Positions 42,846 through 53,105 are shown, counted from the first letter of the stretch. The stretch is 64,000 nucleotides of DNA from Yponomeuta sedellus (GCA_934045075.1 OW203721.1:24665181-24729180), one strand, 5' to 3'. Notes: a model not told the origin generated them from the letters alone. Translations and numbers: made by a program.

Positions 42846-43507
42846 TTTGTCACTTTGTTTTCAATCAATCAATATATTTCCAAACACTCCATCACTTACA
42901 AACTTTGAGCTAAAAGAAAAAGTTAAAGAGTGCCTATTAAAACTTGATTACGATGAAACTGAGATGCTGTTGATGAGATAAACTCACACTCACCCTTATA
43001 CACACTAACACATACGCACACACAAACACACACACAATCATTCACCTACGTAAACAAACACATCCACTTTTTCCTGTATATTTTTACGTACGTAATATTA
43101 AGATAAGTCACCGCATTTCCTATATTGTAGTGATAATAGGCCACCCACTGTTGTACAGAGGATCTCTGGCTCCCATAATACAGATCATTCTAGCTTGGGA
43201 GACAGAAGACTCACCAACTTAGTTCCTAGTCATCCATCTGTTTACTCCTACTTTGCATTTAAGCTGTTTATATGCGGCTTTCAAAAAAGATTTACTTTTA
43301 TTATATCGAACGCTTGTGAAATTGTAGTAGTAATATTGCACGGTTAACGAGTACCGTGAAGAAAAATATCGTGAGAAAAACTTAGAGGCAATTTGAGATC
43401 TAGCCAAACAATGATGTGTTTCGAGCGATGTGTTTCGTTTCGAACGGCCAAATCCGTCCATAAATTATTATTGTCAATAGCGATTGATCGCTTCAGGAAA
43501 CCATCTT
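42846..43507. other. Unannotated spacer
   Basis: A CA-rich patch lies at about 43008-43045. No coding signal. Confidence 0.4.
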
Positions 43508-43884
43508 CGCTATCAACCCTTGTATGTCCCCACTGCTTGGGCACGGGTCTCTTCCTGCATCGCAGGAAGGTTAGGCCATAATCCACCACGGGGGCCAAGT
43601 GCGGGTTGGTGGATGATTGTAAGACAGTGGCGGGGCTAACTGTCAAAAGTTATCTTGCCGCCCATAAGGCCTCTGACATGGCTTAACGACTGCCATTATA
43701 TGACAGCCGCCACCAACGGCTTAACGTGTCTTGCTAAGCACGGAAGCGCTCGGAAAAAGCCACTAGCGGTAGTCACGCGACGGTCACCCATACTGCACCG
43801 GACCGCGCCTGTTGTTGCTTAACTCAAGTGATTGATTCCAATCACTCGGTTCGCCTAGGCCACGAGCTTTTCTTGTTACAGGAC
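43508..43884 (-). mobile_element. 5S-derived SINE, full length
   Basis: Exact 8-bp TSD ACCATCTT (43500-43507 and 43885-43892). Minus copy with complete 3' body and 5S head (tgttgttgcttaactcaagt). Confidence 0.9.
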
Positions 43885-44184
43885 ACCATCTTGTCACAGG
43901 TTGACATGTGCACATTGTTTTAAGAGCCCGCTCGCTCACACGCTCATTTCTCTGGCGGTGACTTGGAACTGTAAACAAGGCAGACGAAGGTGGTTGCTCG
44001 GTAACGCGGCTGGGGCGGATCTTGGGTGTAGCTAAAAGTTTTTCTTAATATTTATTCTTTTAAGACATTTTTTTATTTAAACCAGTTATTTTTACATATT
44101 TACAATTACATAAAAGTATGATTAGCCAAGGTATTGGTACAGAAAATGGTTGATATTGAGTTTTATTAATAATACATTTTATAA

Positions 44185-44649
44185 AGGTGCTCGTGGCCCA
44201 GTGGAAACGAGTGGATTCAATCACTAAGGTTAAGCAAGAACGGGCGCGGTCAGGTCCTGAATGGTTGACCATCCAGAAACTACCGTTAGTGGTTTTTTTT
44301 CAAGCCCTTCCGTGCTTCTCAAGGAAAGCCGTTGCGGCGCCTTCTGTCATATAATGGCAGACGTTAAACCATATAAGAGGCGGCTTGGTAACTTCTGACA
44401 GTAAGGCCGGCCACTGTCTTACAATCCACCACTAACCCAGACTTGGCCCCCTTGGTGGAGATTGGCCTAACCAGGATTGTAGGACAGTGTTGGCCCATAT
44501 TGGCAAATAAGGGCCGACTAATAAGGGGCACTATCTTACAATCTTCCACCAACCCGGACTTGGCCCCCGTGGTGCCATAACCTTCCTGCCATGCAGGGAG
44601 AGCCCCTTGCCCCAGCAGTAAGGACATAAAAGGGTTGATGTCAAGATAT
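44185..44649 (+). mobile_element. 5S-derived SINE with internal duplication
   Basis: Exact 10-bp TSD CATTTTATAA (44175-44184 and 44650-44659). The block from ctgtcttacaatcc to cttggcccc occurs twice (about 44413 and 44527), making this copy about 95 bp longer than 34102-34471. Confidence 0.88.
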
Positions 44650-44659
44650 CATTTTATAA

Positions 44660-45621
44660 CAGTATTAACATCTACACATCGCCATCACTTATCTCGTTCC
44701 GAGACTAGGATACTCAGTCCTACGGTAGTCAAGAAACGACGTCTTCCATCCAGATCATGGCGGTAATTTACGGCGGTCCCCAGTACGTATTAAACCCACG
44801 ACAGACCTCGATTAAAAAAACTTTACACAGTATGACGACGCCAGGGGATTCACGAGGACGCCAGGGCTTAGGAGGTCGGTTGCTTTTCCCAAAGCCCCCC
44901 CCTGCGGCCGCCCCTGTGTCTGGTGTAACGGTATGTAAACGGATTACACGATACTCGTGCAAGGGGTAATTTGGAACGCCTGCGCCGCCGCGCCAGTACA
45001 GTCAACACCTAGCCTTATATAATTATGTGTTGCGAAATCACCCATAAAGTAACAAAGTAGACTGCACGCATTTAATGCTTTATGAGCTGTCAAGTATACC
45101 TCATTTGTTTTGCGGTGGGAACTCGATCGCGGTTCGTCGCTTCTGCTTTTGATGGATTGAATATGAGGCCCGATTGCTGGCTATAAATTGACGCATTGTT
45201 TGGACGTCATAACGGGTATCACTTATCGATATAGATGGGCGCAATGCGGGAGCATATGGGTTTCGGGTATTGGATTTGAAACCTCACACTTCACACCATC
45301 ACCGTTTATCGTTACTTATAAACTTGGTGCTTGTATTTTTGTTTTTGAATTGTGTGATTTTGTCTTTGTTTACGTGTGTTTTGCGTAAATAAATGACTTG
45401 TCTGTCTGTCCTTTCTTGTACCTTAACCTCAATTGGTTTTTCAAGATTTGCTTGACTGATAAAATGTGGAAAGTTGACTTGTCGTACTGATTAAATCAAA
45501 TGCTTCAAATTAAACTTTTGTGATGTACTATGTGTTTTAAACATGGTTTCTGTAATCAAAAAGGTTTAGATACATTCGAATTCATAATATACGTTTGTTA
45601 AGGTTTGTGTACTCCAACTTT
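44660..45621. other. Unannotated spacer
   Basis: About 960 bp. A GC-rich patch (44835-44925) and several short ORFs; none recognised. Confidence 0.4.
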
Positions 45622-45757
45622 TGTACATACATACATAACCTCACGCCTGTATCCCAGAGAGGTAGGCAGAGACCAGGGACTGCCACTTGCCTCGATCCTG
45701 ACAGATCATCTTCGCTTCATCAACGTTCATAAGTCGTTGTATGCACGCACGCCGGTT
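45622..45757 (-). repeat. LINE-K 3' end
   Basis: acatacatacataacctcac, gcctgtatcccagagaggta, atcctgacagatcatcttcg and atgcacgcacgccggttc. Confidence 0.7.
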
Positions 45758-45758
45758 C

Positions 45759-46945
45759 CCCCGGCATGTACCAATGACTTTGTTTTCTAAGTCATGTACA
45801 TTTGTGAAATTATAGTAGCAATACTATTCGCCGACCGTGAAGGAAAACATCGTAAGGAACCCTAACCGCCTTATTATAAAAACCTGAATAAGTCCTGGTT
45901 TAAACCAAGACTAAAAGATCTAGGATTGTTACGGTATCAAAGTTAGACCCAGATCAAATGTGTGTCGTTATTACAAATAGAAGACTATTCGAGGATCAGT
46001 TAAATCAGAGATCAGCCATGGTTCAAATAATATTCACTGATTCGTTCATTCAGCTTTCATTCAATACTGCGTTCCGTTTCACTAAATGGATATTATCTTC
46101 ACATTTTAAACGCAAAAATATTCATTACTGCGTTTAAAATACTTATACATCGTAAATTGTTATTTAATTAGGTTCCAATCTAACTAAAATGAGCACCATT
46201 AATTACTATATTGTTATTGAAGCGTTTTTATAATCAAATGGCTACTCTCGTGTGTAATGGAGTGAAATATTAAAGCGCGCGCGCCAATCCGAGACGTTAA
46301 AAATTTTCTGATAGTTTCATACTGGGAATAGGTATTATTAATTTTTAAACTTTGGGCGGTTTCGTTGTTGATTATTATAATAATAAAATGGAACATTTGA
46401 AGAAAAACGTGAACCTATATTTGTATCGAAAATCTTAGTCACTTAATTTGAAGGGATTCACACGATGACGAAGTCCAAATTATGTCCCAATCGTCCAAAT
46501 CATCGAAATCCATCATATCAATGGCGTCCATAATATCAATTATTTATTGCAATCTATCACACACACAAAACCAAACAAATTCAAACTTCAATTTGGAGGT
46601 TAGTCCATAGATAAACTAGGGGTATCAGAAGTTTAACTTTAGTACCATAGAGAGTCCATGACGTAGCGATAAACTTCGTTTTGTAATAACATTTTACTTG
46701 GTCTATGGTTTAAACCTGGTAACAATAGTTAGTCTTAGTTAGTCTTACTGTTAGTCTTCCTAGAGAATAAAATAAAATAAAAATAAAATAAAATAAAATC
46801 CCAGTACTAAATTTAGACCGCGTTTTGGAATAAGGCTGTTAGTGTCTGAAGTGTTAACGCACCTCAGCGCTTGCTACGTACAATGGCCCAACTATGAGGC
46901 TAAGTGCGGAAATCTCAGGTCTAACTAACTAACTATGAGGGTGAA
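45759..46945 (+). mobile_element. SINE D, split by a MITE
   Basis: The two halves are 45759-45864 (ggcatgtaccaatgactttg to aaggaaccct) and 46841-46945 (gtgtctgaagtgttaacg to caggtctaactaac). Together they match the intact SINE at 51893-52151. The MITE sits exactly at the TA in aacccTAgtgtc. Confidence 0.85.
45865..46840 (+). mobile_element. Tc1/mariner-like MITE, copy 2
   Basis: Ends ACCGCCTTATT and, inverted, ACAGCCTTATT, with TA on both sides inside the SINE D target. Almost the same as 2199-3107, apart from a roughly 72-bp extra segment near 46727-46799 containing gttagtctt repeats and an aaaat run. Confidence 0.8.
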
Positions 46946-46951
46946 ATAATG

Positions 46952-47140
46952 AAGCCTATGTACATCCCACTAGTATGGCGCAGGCCTTCTCTCAGAGAGA
47001 GAGTAACTGTTTAGTTACCACGCGTGCCCACAACGAATGGGCAATTTCCAGCACTGAGGTATGTAAACACATCAGACACCCAGGTTTCCTCACGATGTTT
47101 TCTTTCACGGCTAGCGAGTGGTGTTGCTACTATAACCACC
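46952..47140 (-). mobile_element. SINE D', 3' part
   Basis: cgcaggccttctctcagaga, cgcgtgcccacaacgaatgg, cccaggtttcctcacgatgt and ctagcgagtggtgttgctac. It lies tail to tail with the SINE D before it. Confidence 0.7.
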
Positions 47141-47212
47141 AATACCAAACTAACCAACAAAAAACGCCGAATACTGAATTGAGAATTTCACTCGAGTAAA
47201 TACCTAAGTAAC

Positions 47213-47309
47213 CCGGACTTGGCCCTCGTGGTGGAGTATGGCCTAACCTTCCTGCGATGCAGGAAGAGACCCATGCCCCAACAGTGGGGACATACAAGGG
47301 TTGATATCG
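47213..47309 (+). mobile_element. 5S-derived SINE, extreme 5' truncation, with TSD
   Basis: 97 bp (cggacttggccctcgtgg to gggttgatatcg) with an exact 15-bp TSD AAATACCTAAGTAAC (47198-47212 and 47310-47324). It fixes the 3' end of the family. Confidence 0.92.
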
Positions 47310-47370
47310 AAATACCTAAGTAACGTTCTGTCACGCCCTTTTCTGAGAAATTCGAAGAAATGGTTTTACA

Positions 47371-47726
47371 AACCTATTTAGAGGCCAAAAATTCCACCCA
47401 TGCCGGGATTCGAACCCGCGACCTCTGGCTATCCGTGCCGGCGCTCCTTCAAACTGAGCTAATGGGCGACTCACCGGCATCAGTGAAATTTCGAACCTCT
47501 TTACACTATTCTCTGGTATTACGTACAGGCAGCGAATACAGAGAATAGTGTAAAGAGGTTCGAAATTTCACTGAGCTCATTAGCTCAGTTGGAAAGAGCG
47601 CTGGCACGGATAGCCAGAGGTCGCGGGTGCAAATCCCGGCATGTGTGGATTTTTTGGCCTCTAAATAGGTTTTTAAAATTGTCCTTAGCACGGGTTAGTG
47701 CATTAAAAATAAAAATAGTATAAATA
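47371..47726 (+). mobile_element. Palindromic tRNA-SINE dimer with TSD
   Basis: Antisense arm, a centre of about 13 bp (cgtacaggcagcg), sense arm, then the unique tail (gtccttagcacgggttagtg, attaaaaataaaaatag). Exact 8-bp TSD GTTTTACA (47363-47370 and 47727-47734). The centre sequence is also found next to the left arm of the 28507-28967 dimer. Confidence 0.88.
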
Positions 47727-47772
47727 GTTTTACAGTTCACTATTTAAGTACTTAGCGAAATTCTCAATTCAA

Positions 47773-47897
47773 AAACTAGCCGTAGTCCACGCCGTTTGGA
47801 ACCCACGCCTCCCGAAGGTGAAGCCGTCGTAGAGGCTATGTTAGACAGAAACTACAAAGAATCCTTAGCAGTTAGGTTGGAATCACACCCAGACTGA
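47773..47897 (+). other. Coding-like segment, unidentified
   Basis: An open frame reads SRSPRRLEPTPPEGEAVVEA, then MLDRNYKESLAVRLESHPD and a TGA. Codon use and composition differ from the AT-rich surroundings. No start or splice acceptor is certain and no family was recognised. It could be the tail of a retroelement or host protein. Confidence 0.25.
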
Positions 47898-48200
47898 GTA
47901 AGAGTAAGAGTAAGAAATGTTTATTCATAACTGACTGACATCGTTTGTACAATTGTTCCCAGTGGGAACCGAACCGAACCAAGATCTTTGGCATGATGTG
48001 ACGTGAGACAGCAACTGAAAAGAATCCGTAGTATCGTAGTAAGGATATGGCACGACACGTGTCTACGCCATCATAGAGATTACATCTGCACGAGGTTTCA
48101 TTGTACATATTGACGTTCATTCTTCTATTGTTCTTTTGCATTGTCATTACATTTCTGTATATTTTCTCGTTGCCAAACCCGATTATTGAGCCTTTTATTC
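47898..48200 (-). repeat. LINE-like 3' end with CTTACT tail
   Basis: On the minus strand: tcggttcccactgggaacaa, gttatgaataaacatttc, then repeated cttact. The AATAAA followed by a short tandem tail is the signature of a LINE end. The 111-codon minus ORF shows no recognised domain. Confidence 0.5.
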
Positions 48201-48262
48201 CATGCACGGCTTAGACCAGTTAACAAGACGTTGTAAACTATACAGTCCACTTAATACAAAGT

Positions 48263-48301
48263 TGGTCCTTCGAGCCGGATTTGAACCAGCGACCTATGGA
48301 T
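48263..48301 (-). other. tRNA-Tyr 3' half with CCA (retroelement primer copy)
   Basis: On the minus strand: atccataggtcgctggttca, aatccggctcgaagga and then CCA. It covers tRNA-Tyr from just 3' of the anticodon to the added CCA. Because CCA is not encoded in eukaryotic tRNA genes and the 5' half is missing, this is an extended primer-binding site or a reverse-transcribed primer, not a tRNA gene. Confidence 0.65.
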
Positions 48302-48305
48302 TTAT

Positions 48306-48894
48306 GGGCGTATCAGGCAGGCATCAAATGTCGCTCCGTTACTTTGAACCCAGCGCGAGCGGATTTAATTTTAAAGTGAAACACGTGCGTGTTGGGGGAA
48401 AACAGATTTTTTTAACACAGTTGCTCAAAACGTGGCGTATTGCAGGGATGTTAGCGTTCGGGATTGTAGGCTAATTACACACTCGAGCTTTTCCTTTACC
48501 TTATCCGAACTCGTGCCTTCTCTTTCCCAACTGTCAAAATGATGTCTATAAAATAATATCCATAGGTGTGTATTCCTCGTCACAAGACCTATTTGAATCC
48601 CTACCATAGTATGCGCGCTACTATCCAGTCGAATGAGTCTGTGAACGTGAATTCTCCCCGTCCACAGAAACGGCTCAACATCTTAAAAATGCTGCGAACG
48701 TAAAATGTCTTCGGCCATGCAGACAGCCATGCACCGTATGCATTGAGAATCTATTAAAGGAATTCACATCCGCCGCCTCCGTACGAGACTTTATACAATT
48801 TCATCCGAATCTCACGGTGAGTTCCGAAGCACATGGGATCTCGTAAAGGTGTCTACCACATCACGCGCGTAAGGCAGAAGTATGGCTCAGCTAC
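48306..48894. other. Unannotated spacer
   Basis: May contain the remainder of the element that owns the tRNA-Tyr-like site, but no LTR or ORF was found. Confidence 0.4.
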
Positions 48895-49015
48895 GTTTTT
48901 TATGTAGTTTATGAACGTCTTACGGCGTGCACAGGCGTTCTCGTAGAGAAAGAGTTTAAGCTTAGTTATCACTGCCCACCGCGGATTGGCAATTTCAAGC
49001 GCTGAGGTATTTAAA

Positions 49016-49270
49016 GAAGAAGAAGAACATTTATTATAGAAACAGTGCACACGCCACAGTAACAAACTTAAAACATATTACTAAACATAACATTCACAAA
49101 ACACAAAACGAACGATTTAAAACGAAAGGTCACGGCGTGTCACTGCTGCTATAAACGGCAACTGACTCAGCAATAAGCTGATGGACAAGCCTTTAGCGCT
49201 AATTTTCAGTCAGTGCCATGTGCTACCCCACGAGCGTCACAGACTGCGGTGCGATATAATCATGGAGCAA
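49016..49270 (-). repeat. Interspersed repeat N (LINE 3' end?)
   Basis: Second copy of 36650-36885; on the minus strand it ends ttctataataaatg then a ttc run. Confidence 0.5.
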
Positions 49271-49336
49271 TGACAATACTAAAGAATTAATAATACCGTA
49301 TAGAGTAGAATACTTTTATTGTATTTGAAATAAAGG

Positions 49337-49680
49337 GGTATATATTTGTGCCTTTCGGAGTCGAGACTCTGGGGCCATGGGGTCCGGAGGCGAGACTCCT
49401 CTTTAAGGAGATCTCGTCGCGCCTAGTCGACGCTTCAGGAGACCCGAGGGCTGGTGCTTACTTTGGCCAAAGAATAAGCCTAGCCATACAGCGAGGCAAT
49501 GCCGCCAGCCTTCTTGGTACTCTGCCGCCCGACAGCGATCTGGCTTAAATATTTTATTTAAATTAGAATGTTTTAGGTTTAGTTCCATTTTTATCATTAA
49601 TTATTATTATTATAAATATTTAAGCTATCATAATGTTTGTATAATATATAATATGTTTTATTACAATAAAAAAAAAGTAT
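49337..49680 (+). pseudogene. LINE RT C-terminus and 3' end
   Basis: The frame to TAA at about 49546-49548 reads PFGVETLGPWGPEARLLFKE, then AGAYFGQRISLAIQRGNAAS and LLGTLPPDSDL, the conserved end of a common insect LINE reverse transcriptase. About 130 bp of AT-rich 3' sequence and an A-run (49667-49676) follow. Everything upstream is missing. Confidence 0.75.
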
Positions 49681-49902
49681 TTGAACTCTTAAGACACTCA
49701 GGTTTTCTCATGATATTTTCCGTCAGAGGTAGCGAGTGTAATTGCTACTGTTAGTTCACAATTGTAGGTACAGGACTTAGAAAACAAAGTTATCGGTATC
49801 AAACCTGGGAGACCATTCTCGCCAAAGCGAATTGAAAGCGTAGACGAAGAGTACTTAAAGAACTTGCATAATTTAACAACTCACAATAAGGAAAATTCCT
49901 AA

Positions 49903-50240
49903 TACATACATAACCTCACGCCTGTATCCCAGAGGGGTAGGCAGATACCAGGGAATGCCACTTGCCACGATCCTGACAGATCACCTTCGCTTTATCAACG
50001 TTCAGAAGTTCTTGCATGCACGCACGCCGGTTTCGGGTACTTTTTATCTTTCCCTTTGCTAATAAATCCCCTATTTGGTCGATGAAGGTCTGTCTGGGAC
50101 GTCCCTTACCAGCCCTTCCCCTCACATTCGCAATATATATTTGTTTCGTGAATCTTTCTTTCTTCATCCTCTCTACATGTTCAAACCAACGCAACATTAT
50201 TTTCTCAATTCTAGTCACTACATCCTCTTTCAGTAATTCC
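49903..50240 (-). pseudogene. LINE-K RT C-terminal fragment and 3' end
   Basis: Minus frame open from about 50240 to TGA 49916-49918: RWFEHVERMKKERFTKQIY, GRAGKGRPRQTFIDQI, RRACMQELLNVDKAKVIC and WHSLVSAYPSGIQA, the typical end of an endonuclease-RT LINE. The coding end lies only a few bases from the acatac tail, so this LINE has almost no 3' UTR. 3' ends of the same family: 18601, 23948, 35160, 45622, 55378 and 61477. Confidence 0.8.
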
Positions 50241-50457
50241 TAATAGAGATAAGAAAATAATATTCCTACTAGCACATATTTTTATAACAAGCATGTTAGT
50301 TTGAAGTTACATTGCCGCGCCCGACAGGGTCCATAATTGGTGCTATACACTCAGTGTTATTTAAGATCTTTTTTTTACATTATGGTGCAATAAATATTTT
50401 GATTTATTTGATTTGACACAAAATATTCGAAGACTAACACATTTGTCGCATAAAAAT

Positions 50458-50670
50458 AAGATAAAATTTAACATTTACATGCAGGCACATACATTGCTTC
50501 TGGCCCCACACTAGGATACCCTCTGTGGTGGGAACCAGAAACAACGACATCACATGTAAATATCCTAGACCTGGAGTTTCGTTTTTTTTTTTTCTAAAGC
50601 CGGTGATCGAACCCGGGACCTCTTGCATGGTAGGCAAATAAATGCACTAACGCTGCGCCACAGAGGCCGC
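50458..50670 (-). mobile_element. tRNA-derived SINE, family C
   Basis: cacatacattgcttctggcc, gtgatcgaacccgggacctc and cgctgcgccacagaggc. Confidence 0.75.
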
Positions 50671-50989
50671 CAACAAAAATAACTTGACAGAGTAATTAGA
50701 CATTTATTTTCTCATTCGATTTCCATCCTGCAGGGCGTTCAGAATATAGATTTTGGCTGTCACTCGACTTTTTATGTAGACTTCAAGTCATGAGTCTCAA
50801 GTTGTATACCAATTATTTGCTAATGAAATGAGAATTGGTTCCCTAGGTCTCTCGCTTTCGAGTCCATTGTTCTACCCATTAGTGTAACTGTTTATCTAGG
50901 TATATTGTTATTTATATAAGTAGTGTATTAATATATTTATATTTGCACCGACTACCCGTCTCTTATTTCCTCCAGCAACTTTCCGTCGT
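50671..50989. other. Unannotated spacer
   Basis: Nothing recognised. Confidence 0.4.
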
Positions 50990-51131
50990 AAGGTTGTCTG
51001 GAAGAAATTGCTTTTAGCAATAAGGCCGCCAATTGTACTTTGTATCATTGCATGTTTTATAATATGTGCTCTGGTGTACAATAAAGAATATTCTTATCTT
51101 ATCTTATCTTATCTTATCTTATCTTATCTTA
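50990..51131 (+). repeat. LINE-E 3' end with TTATC tail
   Basis: gtaaggttgtctggaagaaa, taaggccgccaattgtactt, ctggtgtacaataaagaata, then eight or so TTATC units. Confidence 0.7.
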
Positions 51132-51880
51132 AGAAACATAAGGGCACCTCTTCTATTAACAGTAGGAAAACACTATTACTGCGGCCAGACATACGGACAA
51201 CATCCGTTTAAGACTTTGAACACACCTCATATATCGTTTGTGAGACTTCTGTTCTATTTGAGCTGTGTTCAAGCTACCCCCTCCTTCCTACGCCACCTCC
51301 ACAGAGGGTCGGACAGTGGAGCTCTTAACCATCCCAGCTCCCCTGTCGTAGCTCTTATTTCGTAAGCTACAATAGAACGAATATACATCTCCCCGGTTGC
51401 CGCGTGTACCTAACCACATTTTGAAGAAACGTCAGATACACATGGCGTTATCCAGTTGGTGTTTTTTTTTAAGGTTACCCCGCGATTTGATTTAGGTAAT
51501 GTCAGGATAGGTAAAATGGCGACGTAAAGGCGCTTTATTATGTTTGGGGGAATTTGCCGAGTTACTCTTTTGATATGTTACCGATTTCAGCTTTCGGCTT
51601 TGTATGTATCGTGGAATAATCACGACATATTTTTACGGAATTTCTAGAAAAGTATAGTTCTAGTAGTTAGGAGTTGTGACATACACACTTACAGTATATA
51701 ATTCTACTATACGTGTGTACTGTGTATGCCACTGAACTCTTCCTAAACGGCTGGACAGATTTGAATATTTTTTTTGTATGCGTCCTGGATGGTATAGATT
51801 TACAAATTAGCCCGTCAGATGGCGCTACATGCAGGACAACGTCGGTCGGGTTCTCTAGTTATAATATAAATTATATTATA
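51132..51880. other. Unannotated spacer
   Basis: No coding signal; a 51-bp AT palindrome-like patch (tataatataaattatattata) lies near 51863. Confidence 0.4.
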
Positions 51881-51892
51881 TGATTAGGAAAT

Positions 51893-52151
51893 AGGGGCGG
51901 TGGTAGCGGAGCGGTGTAGAACCGTGTCAATCGGGAAGTCGTGGGTTCAAACCCCGGCATGTACCAATGACTTTGTTTTCTAAGTTATGTACATTTGTGA
52001 AATTATAGTAGCCATACCACTCGCCGACCGTGAAGGAAAACATCGTAAGGAAACCCTAGTGTCTAAAGTGTTAACGTACCTCAGCGCTTGCTACGTACAA
52101 TGGCCCAACTATGAGGCTAAGTGCGAAAATCTCAGGTCTAACTACTACTAA
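51893..52151 (+). mobile_element. SINE D, complete, with TSD
   Basis: 259 bp with exact 11-bp TSD GATTAGGAAAT (51882-51892 and 52152-52162). tRNA-like head (ggtggtagcggagcggtgta, gtgggttcaaaccccggcat), core (accaatgactttgttttcta, cgaccgtgaaggaaaacatc, ctcagcgcttg) and tail (ctacgtacaatggcccaact, then cta repeats). Confidence 0.9.
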
Positions 52152-52246
52152 GATTAGGAAATGCGCCATAGTAACATATTCAGTGAAATTAAATGGCTAC
52201 GACAGATAAACGGTGACGGACAAACAGCGTATACTTAGTGATTGGT

Positions 52247-52627
52247 AATGGTAAACTTAAAAATCGATCGTAACCCCGGCTGCCTGAGAAATCTTAAGCG
52301 ATCACGAAGGTTAAGCAACTTAGGGCGCGTTCACTGCATGGACGGGTGACCGTCTATGACTGACGCAAGTGGCATTTTTCCGAGCGGTTCCGTGGTTTGC
52401 AAGGCACGTTAAGCAGTTCGTGCCGGCTACCATCGATAGATGGCAGCCGATAAGCCAACTCAGAGGCCTTAGGGCGGCTTGAAAACTTTTGACAGTAAGA
52501 CCAGCCACTAGTCTTGGAAGCCTCCATCTCTTGCAAGGACTTGGCACCCGCGGTGGAGCACTGCCTATACCTTCCTCGGGGAAGAGACAAGTGCCCCTGG
52601 GTGAGAACATAATTGGTTGCTGATGAA
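52247..52627 (+). mobile_element. 5S-derived SINE, subfamily 2
   Basis: Probable 14-bp TSD ACTTAGTRATTGGT with one mismatch (52233-52246 and 52628-52641). Head: ccggctgcctgagaaatc, gcgatcacgaaggttaagca, gggcgcgttcactgcatgg and gggtgaccg, closer to 5S rRNA on the 5' side (gatcacgaaggttaagcaac) than the common subfamily. Confidence 0.85.
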
Positions 52628-52641
52628 ACTTAGTAATTGGT

Positions 52642-53039
52642 TCACCCTTTGCTTACGGTCCCCTAAAAAGTGAATCCCTTATAGTCCTAGCAAATTTCGC
52701 AGAGCCGCCATTGTTTTTTTAATCCTGTAATTAAGCCGGCCAGTATTGTCCCGCGTTCCACAGCAGAGGACACGTTGAGGGTAAGCGACGACCAAAATCT
52801 AACCACAAACATTAACCAGAAGAACAACTCAATGTGGTTCGACGATGGTCAGGTGCGACTAATCGACCGATACAAAGTGCGCTCAGCGAGGTATAAAGCC
52901 CCGGGAATAACTTGAACAATGAACTTTGACTTTGTATGGACATAATTCGGGCCTTATTAGCGAGGAGCGGGTTGTGTTTTTAAATTCCTACAATGTCAGA
53001 AAGAATATTCTGTTTTTTATGTACTTATATCAGATTAAA
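52642..53039. other. Unannotated spacer
   Basis: Moderately GC-rich in parts; nothing recognised. Confidence 0.4.
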
Positions 53040-53105
53040 TAAAAGACTTAAACAATAACATAGTACAGTACAATTGGTAGCCGTATCACTAAAAGTTATT
53101 TATTT
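53040..53105 (-). repeat. LINE-E fragment
   Basis: agacttaaacaataacatag and tacagtacaattggtagccg, as at 37965-38000. Confidence 0.5.

Larger units (their letters stand above)
47176..47770. mobile_element. Small MITE carrying two nested SINEs
   Basis: Terminal inverted repeat GAATTGAGAATTTC on the left and the same inverted at the right end (47757-47770), with similarity continuing inward. Removing the SINEs at 47213-47324 and 47371-47734 leaves a hairpin element of only about 120 bp. Confidence 0.65.
48895..49835 (-). mobile_element. SINE D', split by an insertion
   Basis: Halves 48895-49015 (ctgcccaccgcggattggca, caagcgctgaggtattt) and 49681-49835 (gaactcttaagacactcagg to ggtatcaaacctggg) are continuous parts of one minus-strand SINE. 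GTATTT is duplicated at the break. Confidence 0.7.

Noticed and set aside
44757..44969. 70-codon GC-rich ORF
   Set aside because: Open on both strands because of a GC-rich patch; no recognisable protein.
48263..48301. tRNA-Tyr gene on the minus strand
   Set aside because: The 5' half and anticodon are absent and the CCA is present in the DNA, which points to a retroelement primer copy.
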